The position numbers and the translations under genes were made by a program. Positions 37,448 through 47,423 of a DNA stretch of 64,000 nucleotides are shown here, one piece after another. A model generated the notes under the pieces. The model was not told the origin of the DNA, made no database searches, and saw only the letters and a list, made by a program, of their open reading frames with translations. Each line of letters starts with the position of its first letter. Position 1 is the first letter of the stretch. This stretch comes from Pseudomonas sp. SCB32. GTDB lineage: Bacteria; Pseudomonadota; Gammaproteobacteria; Pseudomonadales; Pseudomonadaceae. The DNA is taken from NCBI RefSeq assembly GCF_009189165.1, contig NZ_CP045118.1:3100001-3164000 (forward strand), given 5' to 3'.

Positions 37448-38236
37448 TCAGGCATGCCAGCAGCGATACCAACCGTCCTGCTCGGTGACTTTCAATGGCA
37501 CGTGATACAGCGCCGACAGATGCTCGCTGGTCAGGATGTCCGCCTTGGCGCCGTCGGCGACCACCTTGCCCTGGGCGATCAGTACCACGCGCTCGATCTC
37601 CGGAATGATCTCGTCGATGTGGTGGGTGGTGATGATCATGGCGTGCTCTTCCCCACAGAAGCGCCGCAGCAGCTTGAGCATCTGCAGGCTGGCGCCCATG
37701 TCCAGGCCGTTGGCCGGCTCGTCGAGAATCAGGGCGCGGGGCTCATGGATCAGGGCGCGGGCCAGCAACAGGCGGCGCTTCTGCCCGGTGGACAGGCGCT
37801 GGAACATGCGATCCGCGTAATCGTCCATCTCCACGGTAGCCAGCAGCTCACGCGCTTTCTCGACCTGCTCCGGCGTCGGCTGCAGGTGTCCATGGCTACC
37901 AATGGAACCGAAGAAGCCGGAAATCACCACATCCAGCGCCTGGGTGAAGGGTGTGTAGTCCTCCTGCAGGTCCTGGGAAACGAAACCGATACGGCTGCGC
38001 AGGTCCCAGAGGGTAACGTTCTGCAGACCGAACAGACTCAGCGAGCTGCCTTCGCGATCCACCGGATAGAGCTCGCGGCTGATCAGCTTGAGCAGCGTGC
38101 TCTTGCCAGCGCCGTTGGGGCCGAGGATGGCGACTTTCTCGCCTTCGCCGATGTGCAGGGAAAAACCATCCAGCACGCGGGTCTGCTGCTGGTAGGCGGT
38201 GACGTTGTTGAATTCGATCATGCGGGCATCGGTCAT
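37448..38236 (-). CDS. Stand-alone ABC ATPase
   Basis: 262 residues starting MTDARMIEFN. Walker A GPNGAGKST, Q-loop SQDLQED, signature LSTGQKRRLLLARALI, Walker B LILDEPANGLD and His-loop TTHHIDE are all present. There is no partner permease beside it. The sequence is nearest the ModF/YlmA type of single-domain ATPase, some of which are accessory nucleotide hydrolases without a transporter. The substrate is not assignable. It ends in an unusual C-terminal YHVPLKVTEQDGWYRCWHA stretch, a conserved tail in this subgroup. Confidence 0.85.
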   Translation of the reverse strand: MTDARMIEFNNVTAYQQQTRVLDGFSLHIGEGEKVAILGPNGAGKSTLLKLISRELYPVDREGSSLSLFGLQNVTLWDLRSRIGFVSQDLQEDYTPFTQALDVVISGFFGSIGSHGHLQPTPEQVEKARELLATVEMDDYADRMFQRLSTGQKRRLLLARALIHEPRALILDEPANGLDMGASLQMLKLLRRFCGEEHAMIITTHHIDEIIPEIERVVLIAQGKVVADGAKADILTSEHLSALYHVPLKVTEQDGWYRCWHA

Positions 38237-38351
38237 CGGCAGACAAAGAGGACAACTTCTACCATGCCCTGCCCTCGAGGAGCAGCCAATTCACGCGCAC
38301 TGCGGCGAACAAGCGGGAGTCAAATCTCGCATCGACCCATCGCTGGATCAT

Positions 38352-38376
38352 AAAAAAGGGCCACACAAGGTGGCCC
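38352..38376 (-). terminator. Terminator of the dehydrogenase operon
   Basis: GGGCCAC / GTGGCCC stem with a 5-base loop and a T6 run on the minus strand, 20 bases past the acyl-CoA dehydrogenase stop. Confidence 0.8.
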
Positions 38377-38395
38377 GAAAGGGAGGTGTCGCCAC

Positions 38396-39541
38396 TTAAC
38401 CCGCCACCTCCATCAATCCGCTGAAGCTTTCCAGATGATGATCGTCGTCGCCGAACTGGCGGGCGACCATCAGCAAGTGCTTGGCGTGGTGCGACAGCAG
38501 GTATTCCCAGGTCAGGCCGATGCCGCCATGCAACTGGATGCCCTGGTCGGCAATGAAGCGCCCTGCCCGGCTCACCACGTATTTGGCGGCGGCCAGGACG
38601 CGGCTGCGCTCGGCGCTGTCCGCCTGGTCAACCACGCAGGCGGCCCATTGGGTGATAGCGGACGCCTGTTCCAGTTCGATACGCATATCCACCATGAGGT
38701 GCTGCAACGCCTGGAAGCTGCCGATGGCCACGCCGAACTGCTTGCGGGTCTTCAGGTAATCCAGGGTCAGCGCGCAGGCCGCCTCCATGCTGCCCACCGC
38801 TTCGGCACACTGTGCAGCAATGGCACGCCCCTGCTGGTAGCGCAACGCCGAAAGCGCCCCACCTTCCGCACCGAGCAGCGCCGAGCCGGAGACGACGGCA
38901 CCGTCGAGGTACAGCTCGCAGGCCTTGCGGCCGTCCATGGTCGGATAGTCGCGGCGACGGACGCCGGGGCCCTGCGGGTCGACCAGGAACAGGCTGATGC
39001 CTGACTCGTCACGCTGTTGGCCGGCGGTACGCGCTGATACCAGGATCAAGCCTGCGCTCTGCCCACCGAACACGCAGGCCTTGCGGCCCGTCAGGCGCCA
39101 TCCACCGGACACCGGCTCGGCGCGGCAGGTTACGTCGTTCAGCTGGTAATGGCTTTGCGGCTCTTCCAGCGCCACCGCAAGTTGCAGCTCCGCGCTGGCG
39201 ACACGCGGCAGCAGGTCGGCCTGCTGCGCCGCGCTACCCAGTTGCGCAATCAGGCCGCCGGCAAGAATCACCGAGTGCAGGTAAGGCTCCAGGCACAGCC
39301 CGCGTCCCAGTTCGGAAGCAATCAGCCAGGTTTCGACGCCAGTACCGCCGAACCCACCATGCGCTTCGGCAAACGGCACCGCCGACAGCCCCAGGTCACC
39401 CAGCTGGCGCCAGAATGCCTGGCTGTAGCCGGTGGCGCTCTCGCGGTACTGCTCGCGGCGCTCGAAATCGTAGTGGTCACGCACCAGGCGCGCGGCCGTA
39501 TCCCGCAGCATCTGCTGCTCTTCGCTCAGTTTGAAGTCCAT
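38396..39541 (-). CDS. Acyl-CoA dehydrogenase (small subunit-like)
   Basis: 381 residues starting MDFKLSEEQQ. It has the acyl-CoA dehydrogenase fold (LSEEQQMLRDTAARLVRDHYD at the start; KTRKQFGVAIGSFQALQHLMVDM; QLHGGIGLTWEYLLSHH). It is directly followed upstream by a 399-residue relative with 12 bases between. Adjacent pairs of ~380 and ~400 residues are characteristic of the heteromeric alpha2-beta2 enzymes of steroid and terpenoid side-chain degradation, where one subunit lacks the catalytic glutamate. Which subunit carries it cannot be read reliably here. Confidence 0.86.
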   Translation of the reverse strand: MDFKLSEEQQMLRDTAARLVRDHYDFERREQYRESATGYSQAFWRQLGDLGLSAVPFAEAHGGFGGTGVETWLIASELGRGLCLEPYLHSVILAGGLIAQLGSAAQQADLLPRVASAELQLAVALEEPQSHYQLNDVTCRAEPVSGGWRLTGRKACVFGGQSAGLILVSARTAGQQRDESGISLFLVDPQGPGVRRRDYPTMDGRKACELYLDGAVVSGSALLGAEGGALSALRYQQGRAIAAQCAEAVGSMEAACALTLDYLKTRKQFGVAIGSFQALQHLMVDMRIELEQASAITQWAACVVDQADSAERSRVLAAAKYVVSRAGRFIADQGIQLHGGIGLTWEYLLSHHAKHLLMVARQFGDDDHHLESFSGLMEVAG

Positions 39542-39553
39542 GTTCGGGGCTCC

Positions 39554-40753
39554 TTACAGCTCGAGGATCATCTTGGCGATGATGTTTTTCTGGATTTCAT
39601 TGGAGCCACCGTAGATGGAGGCCTTGCGGCTATCGAGATACTGGTAGGTGGCGGTGCCGCTGTCCGCGCTGTGCAACGGTTCCGGGCTCACTCCATGGAC
39701 CTCCAGTTCATCCTCCAGGAACGGCAAGGCATAGCTGCCAACCGCCTTGCCCAGGAGGTAGGCGATCTGCTGACGCAGCTCGGTACCCTTGATCTTCAGG
39801 ATCGAGCTTTCCGCCCCGGGCACGCCGCCATCCCGTGCGGCGACGAGCATGCGCAGGTTGCTCATGTCGGCGGCCATCAGTTGCATTTCGGCATCGGCGA
39901 TCTGCGCACGGAATAGTGGGTCTTCGATCAGCGGACGGCCATTGCGCAACTCCTCGCTGGCAACCCGTTTCAGGCTGCGCAGCAGGGTCTTGGTCTGGTT
40001 GATGCCGCCGATGCTGGTGCGCTCATGGGTGAGCAGGTACTTGGCGCAGGTCCAGCCTTCATTCTCGCGGCCGACCAGGTTCTCCACCGGCACGCGTACA
40101 TTGTCGAAAAACACCTCGTTGACTTCGTGCTCGCCGTCCAGGGTGATGATCGGGCGCACGGTGATGCCGGGAGTCTTCATGTCGATCAGCAGGAAGCTGA
40201 TACCGCGCTGCTGTTGTGCCTGAGGATCGGTGCGGACGAGGCAGAACATCCAGTCGGCGTAATGCGCGAGCGTGGTCCAGATCTTCTGGCCGTTCACCAC
40301 ATAGTGATCGCCATCGCGCACGGCTCGCGTTTTCAGCGAGGCCAGGTCGGAGCCGGCGCCCGGCTCGGAATAGCCCTGGCACCACCAGTCGCTGCTGTCG
40401 AGGATGCGCGGCAGGAAGCGTGCCTTTTGCTCCGGGGTGCCGAACTTGATGATCACCGGTGCGACCATCTTGGTGCCAAAGGCCACGACGCGCGGCGCCC
40501 CCGCGGAGAAGCACTCTTCTTCGAAGATGTGCTTCTGGATCGCGGTCCAGCCGGGGCCGCCGCACTCCTCGGGCCAGCCGGGAGCGAGCCAGCCTCGTTC
40601 GTTCAGCTTGCGCATCCAGAACACCAGGTCGTCCTTGCTCAGGCGCTTGCCCTGCAGGATGCGGCTGGACAGGCGCTCGGGCAGCTCGTCGCGCAGGAAG
40701 GCGCGCACCTCTTCACGGAATGCCTGCTCTTGCACTGTGAAATGGATATCCAT
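39554..40753 (-). CDS. Acyl-CoA dehydrogenase (large subunit-like)
   Basis: 399 residues from the ATG at 40753 (MDIHFTVQEQ), which has AGGAG 7 bases upstream. Features: the FAD and substrate loop GYSEPGAGSDLASLKTRA, VNGQKIWTTLAHYADW, and C-terminal IYGGSNEIQKNI, where a Gly stands at the position often occupied by the base Glu. It probably acts with the 38396 gene product. It oxidises the alpha-beta carbon bond of a CoA thioester in the cytoplasm. Confidence 0.88.
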   Translation of the reverse strand: MDIHFTVQEQAFREEVRAFLRDELPERLSSRILQGKRLSKDDLVFWMRKLNERGWLAPGWPEECGGPGWTAIQKHIFEEECFSAGAPRVVAFGTKMVAPVIIKFGTPEQKARFLPRILDSSDWWCQGYSEPGAGSDLASLKTRAVRDGDHYVVNGQKIWTTLAHYADWMFCLVRTDPQAQQQRGISFLLIDMKTPGITVRPIITLDGEHEVNEVFFDNVRVPVENLVGRENEGWTCAKYLLTHERTSIGGINQTKTLLRSLKRVASEELRNGRPLIEDPLFRAQIADAEMQLMAADMSNLRMLVAARDGGVPGAESSILKIKGTELRQQIAYLLGKAVGSYALPFLEDELEVHGVSPEPLHSADSGTATYQYLDSRKASIYGGSNEIQKNIIAKMILEL

Positions 40754-40814
40754 CGGGAAACTCCTGGAGCGTCGCCGCAGGGGAACCGGCGGCGGGTAAT
40801 GGATGAGACGGATT

Positions 40815-41900
40815 TCAGTGATCGAAGACGATGACCGAACGCGCCAGCTCGCCACGGCGCAGCTCGTCGAACGCTTCGTTGATCTGCTCCAGGCGGATGC
40901 GCTGGGAGATCATCTCGTCAAGCTTGAGCCTGCCGGCCATGTAGAAGTCCACCAGCGCCGGCATGTCCACCGGGAAGCGGTTGGAGCCCATCAGCGAGCC
41001 CTGGATGCGGCGCTCGTGGAGCAACTGGTAGGGGTCGACCTCGATCTTGGTACCCGGCTTGAGCATGCCGATCACCGTGGCGGTGCCGCCGCGCGCCAGC
41101 ATGGCGAAGGCTTGTTCGGCGGTCTGCTTCAGGCCGATGCACTCGAAGGCGTGGTGCACGCCGCCACGGGTGAGCTCGAGTACCTGCTTCACCGCATCGC
41201 CGCCTTTGGCGTTGATCACCTCGGTGGCGCCGAAACGGCGGGCCAGTTCCAGCTTGTTGTCGAGCATGTCGATGGCAATGATCCGCCCTGCCCCGGCCAG
41301 CGCCGCGCCGTTGATCGCGGCCAGGCCGATACCGCCGCAGCCGATCACCGCAACGGTCTCGCCCGGGCGCACCTTTGCGGTGTTGAACACCGCGCCGGTG
41401 CCGGTGGTGACGGCGCAACCCAGCAGCGCCGCGCGGTCCAGCGGCATGTCGGGGCGGATTGCCACGCAGGCGTTCTCGTGCACCAGCATCTGCTCGGCGA
41501 AGCCCGACAGGTTGACGAACTGCGCCATCGGCTTGTGCGCGTAGGTCAGGCGCGGCTCTTCATCCTTGCCGCGCTTGGTCTCCGGCGACACGCAGCGCGA
41601 CAGGTGGCCGGTGACGCAGTGTTCGCAATGGCCGCAGAACACGGTAAGGCAGGTCACCACATGGTCGCCCGGCTTGACCGTGCGCACTTCCGAACCCACC
41701 TGTTCGACGATACCGGCCGCTTCGTGGCCGAGCACGATAGGCCCCGGATAGGGGTAAGAGCCGTCGATCACATGCAGGTCGGAATGACAGACGCCGACCG
41801 CCGCGGTGCGGATCAGCACCTCCCGCGGGCCCGGATTGCTGATGACGATCTCTTCGATGCTCAGCGGCGCGCCGACCTGGTGGAATACAGCTGCTTTCAT
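40815..41900 (-). CDS. Zinc-dependent alcohol dehydrogenase
   Basis: 361 residues starting MKAAVFHQVG. Catalytic zinc ligands GVCHSDLHVIDG and the GHEAAGIVEQVGSEV Glu; structural zinc cysteines CGHCEHCVTGHLSRC; Rossmann motif IGCGGIGLAAINGA. This is the medium-chain family, near the NDMA-dependent/class III type. It would oxidise an alcohol to an aldehyde for the neighbouring aldehyde dehydrogenase, with which it forms an operon (30-base gap). Confidence 0.9.
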   Translation of the reverse strand: MKAAVFHQVGAPLSIEEIVISNPGPREVLIRTAAVGVCHSDLHVIDGSYPYPGPIVLGHEAAGIVEQVGSEVRTVKPGDHVVTCLTVFCGHCEHCVTGHLSRCVSPETKRGKDEEPRLTYAHKPMAQFVNLSGFAEQMLVHENACVAIRPDMPLDRAALLGCAVTTGTGAVFNTAKVRPGETVAVIGCGGIGLAAINGAALAGAGRIIAIDMLDNKLELARRFGATEVINAKGGDAVKQVLELTRGGVHHAFECIGLKQTAEQAFAMLARGGTATVIGMLKPGTKIEVDPYQLLHERRIQGSLMGSNRFPVDMPALVDFYMAGRLKLDEMISQRIRLEQINEAFDELRRGELARSVIVFDH

Positions 41901-41929
41901 GGAATGCTCTCTCGTTCGGTGAATGAGGC

Positions 41930-43267
41930 TCAGCCGGCGCGGTACACGGCCTTGGCATGGCTGAAGGTGCGGAAGCCATCGATGCCGTGATAGGCGCCCA
42001 TGCCGCTATGACCGACGCCGCCGAAGGGCAGGTTCTCCAGGCCGGCGTGCTGCATCACGTCATTCAGCGTCACCCCGCCAGAGCAGGTGCGATCGAGCAC
42101 CCGGCGCTCCTCGACGGCATCGTTGCCGAACCAGTACAGGCCCAGCGGACACGGACGCGCATTGATGTAGGCGATGACCTCGTCGAAGTCGCGGTACGGC
42201 TTGATCGGCAGCAGCGGACCGAAGATCTCGTCCTGCATCACCTGCAGCCCGTCGGCGGGATCACGCAGCAGGGTCGGCGCGATCTTGCGCGATGCGGCGT
42301 CGAAGGTTTCGCCAGCGGGGTTCAGCTCCACCAGCGTGACACCGGCCTGGCGAGCCTCCGCGAGATAGCCTTGCAGGCGCTGGTAGTGGCGCTCGTTGAT
42401 GATCGCGGTGTAGTCGGGGTTGTCGGCCAGGGTCGGCAGGAAACCGGCCAATACCGCGCGGGCGATGGCGATGAAGGCATCCATGGACTCTTCCGGCACG
42501 AACACGTAGTCAGGCGCCACGCAGAGCTGACCGGCATTCAGGGTCTTGCCGACCACGATCTTGGCCGCCGCAGTCTTCAGGTCGGCCGAGCGGGAAACGA
42601 TCGCCGGCGACTTGCCGCCCAGTTCCAGGGTCACTGGCACCAGGTTCTCGGCCGCCGCTCGCAGCACGTGACGGCCGATACTGGCGGCGCCGGTGAAGAT
42701 CAGGTGATCGAAAGGCTGGCTGCAGAATGCCTGTCCTACCTCGGCCGGTCCGGTCACTACCGCCACCTCTTCCTCGGTATAGGCCGAGCGGATCATCCGG
42801 GCCATCAGGGCCGAGGTGTTCGGATTGAACTCCGACGGTTTGATCATCACCCGGTTTCCAGCGGCCAGCGCGCCGGCCAGGCCCTTGAACACCATGTTGC
42901 CCGGTACGTTCCAGGCCGTGACGATACCCACCACGCCCAACGGCTGGTATTCCACCCAAGCCTCGCCACGAGGCGTCTGGCGGCGTTCCGGTTGCATCCA
43001 GTCGGCGAGTTCGGCTCGAGTCTGCTTGAGCGTCGCCAGGGGCGAGAGCACATCACTGTGGCGGGAGAATGTCGGGCTGCGCTGGCCGAAATCGGCACTG
43101 AGGGCTGCGATAAGCGCCTGCTCGTTGCTCGCCAGCAGGTCGATGGCGCGGTCGATCAGTTCACCGCGCCGCTCGGCGCTGGACGGCCCATCCGCCAGGG
43201 CAGCGGCACGCTGCCGTTGCAAAATGGCGCGGATTTCCGCCTCGCCCATATAGTCGTTGGCGCTCAT
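41930..43267 (-). CDS. Aldehyde dehydrogenase (coniferyl-aldehyde type)
   Basis: 445 residues from the ATG at 43267 (MSANDYMGEA), with AGGAG 8 bases upstream. Active site Cys in AGQLCVAPDY and Glu in LELGGKSPAI; NAD-binding GPAEVGQAFCSQ and FTGAASIGRHV; cofactor pocket NPSEFNPNT-like KPSEFNPNTS. It is in the coniferyl aldehyde dehydrogenase (CalB) branch and oxidises an aldehyde to the acid. It is followed by the zinc alcohol dehydrogenase and the acyl-CoA dehydrogenase pair, so an alcohol-to-acid step is likely. Confidence 0.9.
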   Translation of the reverse strand: MSANDYMGEAEIRAILQRQRAAALADGPSSAERRGELIDRAIDLLASNEQALIAALSADFGQRSPTFSRHSDVLSPLATLKQTRAELADWMQPERRQTPRGEAWVEYQPLGVVGIVTAWNVPGNMVFKGLAGALAAGNRVMIKPSEFNPNTSALMARMIRSAYTEEEVAVVTGPAEVGQAFCSQPFDHLIFTGAASIGRHVLRAAAENLVPVTLELGGKSPAIVSRSADLKTAAAKIVVGKTLNAGQLCVAPDYVFVPEESMDAFIAIARAVLAGFLPTLADNPDYTAIINERHYQRLQGYLAEARQAGVTLVELNPAGETFDAASRKIAPTLLRDPADGLQVMQDEIFGPLLPIKPYRDFDEVIAYINARPCPLGLYWFGNDAVEERRVLDRTCSGGVTLNDVMQHAGLENLPFGGVGHSGMGAYHGIDGFRTFSHAKAVYRAG

Positions 43268-43395
43268 CACTCGGCTCCTGTTGTTGTTCGATGGCGTTGG
43301 CGATAGCGGCACGCTAACGTTCCGCGTCGCCGTGGGAGTGATGGCAATGGTTGGTGGATCGCCACCCGGCACGCGCCACCCGGATCAGGTGGCGG

Positions 43396-45801
43396 CTAGG
43401 CCAGCAGCCCTCGGGCCTTGGCGCAGGCGATGGCCTGGGTGCGCCGGGTGGTGCCGAGCTTGGCGTTGATGTTCTTGGCGTGGTACTTGACCGTGTTCAC
43501 CGACAGGTACAGCGCATCGGCGATCTCCTGGTTCGACAGTCCTTCGGCCAGCAGCCCCAGTACCGCCGATTCACGCCCGGTGAGCTCTTCCTGGAAGCCG
43601 CCACCCTCCTCCTCCGGTGCTTGTTCCTCCAAGCGCTCCAGAAGCTGGCGCGCCTCTTCGCGAAGGCACGTGGAGCCGAAGCGGGCACAATGCGCAAGAC
43701 CTTGTCGCAATCGGTCCCGAGCCTGCTCGCAGCGACCGAGCCGGAACTCCGCGCGGGCAGCGAGCAACTGAGCCTCCTGGGGCAAGGATGGTGGTAGCGA
43801 GACCGGCAGCGCAGCGCCAAGGGGATAGTCAGTGGCAAGTCGCCGCGCGCCGTCGAGCAGTGCCGGCCACTCGCCCTGGCGTGCCAGCACGCGCAGCCGT
43901 TGCAGTGACAGAACCGGCTGGTAGCACACGGCATCTGCTCTGCCGTAGTGCATCACCTGCTCTGCGCGGTGCAGTTGCAGTTGCGCGGTCAGCGGATCGT
44001 CACGCCGGCAAGCCACCTCCGCCAGCCCCAGGTAGCCGTGCAGGACAAAGGGTGCGGTGCAGTCACGTGCATGTTGCAAGCCTTCGAGCAGCGCCCGTTC
44101 GGCTTCATCCGTGGCGCCCCGATGCAGCGCCAGCTCCGCCTGGATGAACAGGAGACGCCCCAGCAGAGGGTCGTTCTCGATCTGCGCGGCCATCCGTCCG
44201 GCCAGGGCGTCCTGCAACAACAACTCCGCCAGTTCTGATTCGCCGCGGAGCAGCAGGAGACGCAGGCGGTCTCCCTGCAGTACGGTCTCGCCGTCCTGGC
44301 ACCCTTGCCGGCGCGCCTGTTCCAGCGCTTCCTGCAGCACCTGCCGGGCATCGTCGAGACGCCCGCAGGACATCAGTGTGCGCCCGAGAGTGAGATAGCA
44401 CAGCAGACGCGAGAGCCAGTCCTGGGGATCATCTCGCAAATGGCGCAGCGCTTCCCGGCAGTGCTGCTCCGCCGCTGCCCCCTGCCCCAGGCTGGAATGC
44501 AAACCGCCGCGTAGCGCCTGCCAATGGGCCAGCAGTTGCTGATTCTCCGCTGCGTTGGCCGCAGGCAGGAAGCGCCCGAGACGCTCCAGGCTAGCGCTCG
44601 CTTCATCGATACGCCCGCTGAAGAGCAAAGCCAGCGTACTGAGGTAGACCAGCCCCGGCGTGCTCTCCAGCAGCTCGACGGGCAATTGCCGGCGCCACTC
44701 AAGAACCCGCTGCAGGTGGCGATCGGTGAGCTGCCAGGTCGGTCGCAGGCGCTCCATGTAGGTAGCCGCCACCTCGGGTTGTTGCGCATTCAGCGCCTGG
44801 TCGATGGCCTCGTGAAGTTGCCCGGCAACACTCAGCAGGCGACATGATTGTAGGCGCAGGCGCGCCAGATCAGCGGGATCAAGAGCGTGGTGCAGGGCTC
44901 CGGCCACCAGTGGGTGAATGCGATACCAGTGCTCCTGGCCCGCCACCGGCATTACGAACACCTGTTGATGGCGCAGGCGTTGCAGCAGGTGTGCACTGGC
45001 TCGCCCCTCCCAGAGCTGCCCACAGAGATCAGTGGAAAACCGTGGCAGGTGGCACAGCCCGTACAGCAGTTCACGCTCCTCGGTGCTCAGTCGATTGAGT
45101 ACCTCATGCTCCAGGTAGTCGAGCAGCAATCGTTTACCTTGTGCGCCGCCGGCCAGAAGCAGGCAGGCGCCACCCCACCACCCGCCGCTCTGAGCCCAGA
45201 CGCGTTCGCGCTCAGCGGCATCGGCGGTGGCCACAAGGCGACGGCACAGTATGTCGAAGTGTTGCCTCGACATTCCCAGCCGCGATGCATCCAGCTCCAG
45301 CAGCTCACCCTTGAGAAGCAGCCGCGGTAGATTCCAGGCGGGCCGTTGGCGGCTGCTGATCGATAGGCGCAGATGGCTTTCGGGCAGATTGAGCAGATGT
45401 TCGAACCAATTGTTCAGCTCGATCGACAGGTCGGCCGGCAAGTCATCCAGTACCAGTCGGACAGCACGCCCAGGGCTGGCGAAATGACGCAGCAACGCAG
45501 CGCTCCCCAGGCTGCCGGGCAGTGACAGAGCGGCCACGAGCCAATCGCTCAGTTCGCTCAGTGACAGGCTTCGCCCGCCCAGGCGCAACCAGAGGATGTT
45601 CTCTCCCGAGTCGGCTGCCGTGAAGCTTTCTTCGAGCAGGACGGTCTTGCCGTAACCGGCTGGCGCGCAAAGCAAGCTCAGGCGCTGAGGACTGCCGCGC
45701 AATACTTCGACCAGATCGGGGCGCGGAACATGATGCTCCGGTAACTCCGGAGTCGCGACGGGCGTTTCCACCCAGGACAGATTGATACCCAGACCTTGCA
45801 T
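43396..45801 (-). CDS. MalT-type LuxR-family regulator
   Basis: 801 residues from the ATG at 45801 (MQGLGINLSW); a longer frame exists but GAGG supports this ATG. Large ATP-dependent activators of this class have a Walker A site (CAPAGYGKTVLLEE at about 60), an NB-ARC-like ATPase, a TPR region rich in Leu, Ala and Arg, and a C-terminal LuxR helix-turn-helix (LTGRESAVLGLLAEGLSNQEIADAL, quoted short: GLSNQEIADALYLS). They sense a small ligand through the TPR part. Its place between the alcohol-oxidation genes and the DUF1329/DUF1302 genes suggests it controls them. Confidence 0.92.
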   Translation of the reverse strand: MQGLGINLSWVETPVATPELPEHHVPRPDLVEVLRGSPQRLSLLCAPAGYGKTVLLEESFTAADSGENILWLRLGGRSLSLSELSDWLVAALSLPGSLGSAALLRHFASPGRAVRLVLDDLPADLSIELNNWFEHLLNLPESHLRLSISSRQRPAWNLPRLLLKGELLELDASRLGMSRQHFDILCRRLVATADAAERERVWAQSGGWWGGACLLLAGGAQGKRLLLDYLEHEVLNRLSTEERELLYGLCHLPRFSTDLCGQLWEGRASAHLLQRLRHQQVFVMPVAGQEHWYRIHPLVAGALHHALDPADLARLRLQSCRLLSVAGQLHEAIDQALNAQQPEVAATYMERLRPTWQLTDRHLQRVLEWRRQLPVELLESTPGLVYLSTLALLFSGRIDEASASLERLGRFLPAANAAENQQLLAHWQALRGGLHSSLGQGAAAEQHCREALRHLRDDPQDWLSRLLCYLTLGRTLMSCGRLDDARQVLQEALEQARRQGCQDGETVLQGDRLRLLLLRGESELAELLLQDALAGRMAAQIENDPLLGRLLFIQAELALHRGATDEAERALLEGLQHARDCTAPFVLHGYLGLAEVACRRDDPLTAQLQLHRAEQVMHYGRADAVCYQPVLSLQRLRVLARQGEWPALLDGARRLATDYPLGAALPVSLPPSLPQEAQLLAARAEFRLGRCEQARDRLRQGLAHCARFGSTCLREEARQLLERLEEQAPEEEGGGFQEELTGRESAVLGLLAEGLSNQEIADALYLSVNTVKYHAKNINAKLGTTRRTQAIACAKARGLLA

Positions 45802-45962
45802 GATGGGCCTCGATCCACGCGGAGAGGGACGACGGAACACGCGGAACGCATGGCCTTCCGCTGAGTATGGAGACATGCTGCAAGGCGGTGAGAAAAAAAG
45901 CGCCACCCTTGTCAGGTGGTGGAGAACGGCGGGCCGAAGTGAGATGTGTATCGCGGGAAGGA

Positions 45963-45991
45963 GGCCGGGACGGGAGCAGATCGTCCCGGCC
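45963..45991 (-). terminator. Hairpin after the DUF1329 gene
   Basis: Perfect 10-bp stem GGCCGGGACG / CGTCCCGGCC with a 9-base loop, but a poor T-run. Confidence 0.4.
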
Positions 45992-46035
45992 AGTGGCCAG
46001 GTGCCCGCAATGCGAGCACCGGCCGGAAGGTACGG

Positions 46036-47403
46036 TCAGCGGATACCGGCGTTGCGCAGCGCGGCCGGGGTGAAATCGTTCATGCTGAACTTCTGATCGT
46101 ACTGGGTAGCCTTCTTCGACTCGTTGGTCATTCCAAAGACCAGATAGCGGCCTGCGATCAGGTCGTAGAGCGCCTGACCGGCATACAGGCTGATGCCGTG
46201 CTGGTAGTCGTTGACCTGGTAGCCTTCGCCGACCCGCCAGAGCTGGCCACGACCGTCATAGTGATCGACTTCCACCAGCGCCCAGGTGTCCTCGTCGAAG
46301 TACATGTGGCGCTTGGCGTAGATATGACGCTGGCCGGGCTTGAGCGTACCCTCCACTTCCCACACACGGTGCAATTCGTAGCGCGCCAGGTCCTGGTTGA
46401 TATGACCCGGCTTGAGGATGTCCGAGTACTTGAGCTTTGGCGACCAGAGCCGGTAGTTGTTGTAGGGCACGTACATTTCGCGCTTGCCGATCAGCTTCCA
46501 GTTGTAGCGATCCGGCGCGCCGTTGTACATGTCGGCATTGTCCGCCGTACGCAGGCCGTCGGCGGCAGTTCCCGGGCCGTCGTAGGCCACCTGCGGGGCA
46601 CGCCTTACGCGGCGCTGGCCGGCGTTGTACGACCAGGCATTGCGCGGCTCCTTGACCTGGTCGAGGGTCTCGTAGGCCAGCAGTACGTTACCGGCCATGC
46701 GTGCCGGTCCTGTCACCTCCTGTTTCACTAGGAACAGGTAGTCGCTCACCTTCTTCGGATCGAAGTCCTGCAACAGCGTCGGGAAGCCAACATCCTGCCG
46801 CAGTTCGACGATGGTGTAGTCACCGTTGACCTGGGGCGTGGCCTGGGCGATCTGCTGGGTGTAGTTGCTGCCGCGGTAGCGGGTTTCGTGGTTCCACACC
46901 ACCTCCACGCCACTCTTGGGAATGGGGAACGCGTAGTAGTGCCCGGCGAGGTTGGTGATACCGTCACCGCCGTTGACCAGCTGGGTGCTGGCCGCACTCG
47001 TCTTCGCCGCCTGATAGATGGTGTCCGGCGCGGAGGCGCTGCGGCGGGTCGGATAGACCGGAATCTTGTAGGTGTCCGGATAGCGCTGGAACATCGCTTG
47101 CTGGCCGGGAGTGAGCTTGTCCTTGTACTGGGGCAGATTGGCCTTGGTGATGACGAACAACGGCTTGTCGCTGGCGTAGGGGTCACCGAGGAAGCCATTT
47201 CCGTCCACCGAGGCCGCGCCAGGCTTCAGGCCACCATCCCAGGCGGGAATGCTGCCATCCGTATTGCCGGCCTTCTCGCCCCCCAGCGGGGTCAGGCTGG
47301 TGCCGAGCTTGGCTATTTCCTCAGGCGAGCTGGCCGCCATCACGCCGGAGGCCAGCAGGGACAGCGCCAGGGCGCCGCATTGCAGAAGTGCGATCTTTTT
47401 CAT
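46036..47403 (-). CDS. DUF1329 outer-membrane-associated protein
   Basis: 455 residues starting MKKIALLQCG. A signal peptide ends at MAASS. DUF1329 is a LolA-like periplasmic fold, found next to DUF1302 barrels in loci for hydrophobic substrates such as steroids and terpenes. The HRVWEVEGTLKPGQRHIYAKR and DYQHGISLYAGQALYDL segments are typical. Its role is probably lipid or substrate handling in the periplasm. It follows the DUF1302 gene by 20 bases. Confidence 0.9.
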   Translation of the reverse strand: MKKIALLQCGALALSLLASGVMAASSPEEIAKLGTSLTPLGGEKAGNTDGSIPAWDGGLKPGAASVDGNGFLGDPYASDKPLFVITKANLPQYKDKLTPGQQAMFQRYPDTYKIPVYPTRRSASAPDTIYQAAKTSAASTQLVNGGDGITNLAGHYYAFPIPKSGVEVVWNHETRYRGSNYTQQIAQATPQVNGDYTIVELRQDVGFPTLLQDFDPKKVSDYLFLVKQEVTGPARMAGNVLLAYETLDQVKEPRNAWSYNAGQRRVRRAPQVAYDGPGTAADGLRTADNADMYNGAPDRYNWKLIGKREMYVPYNNYRLWSPKLKYSDILKPGHINQDLARYELHRVWEVEGTLKPGQRHIYAKRHMYFDEDTWALVEVDHYDGRGQLWRVGEGYQVNDYQHGISLYAGQALYDLIAGRYLVFGMTNESKKATQYDQKFSMNDFTPAALRNAGIR

Positions 47404-47423
47404 GAGGTTCTGCCTTTTGACGA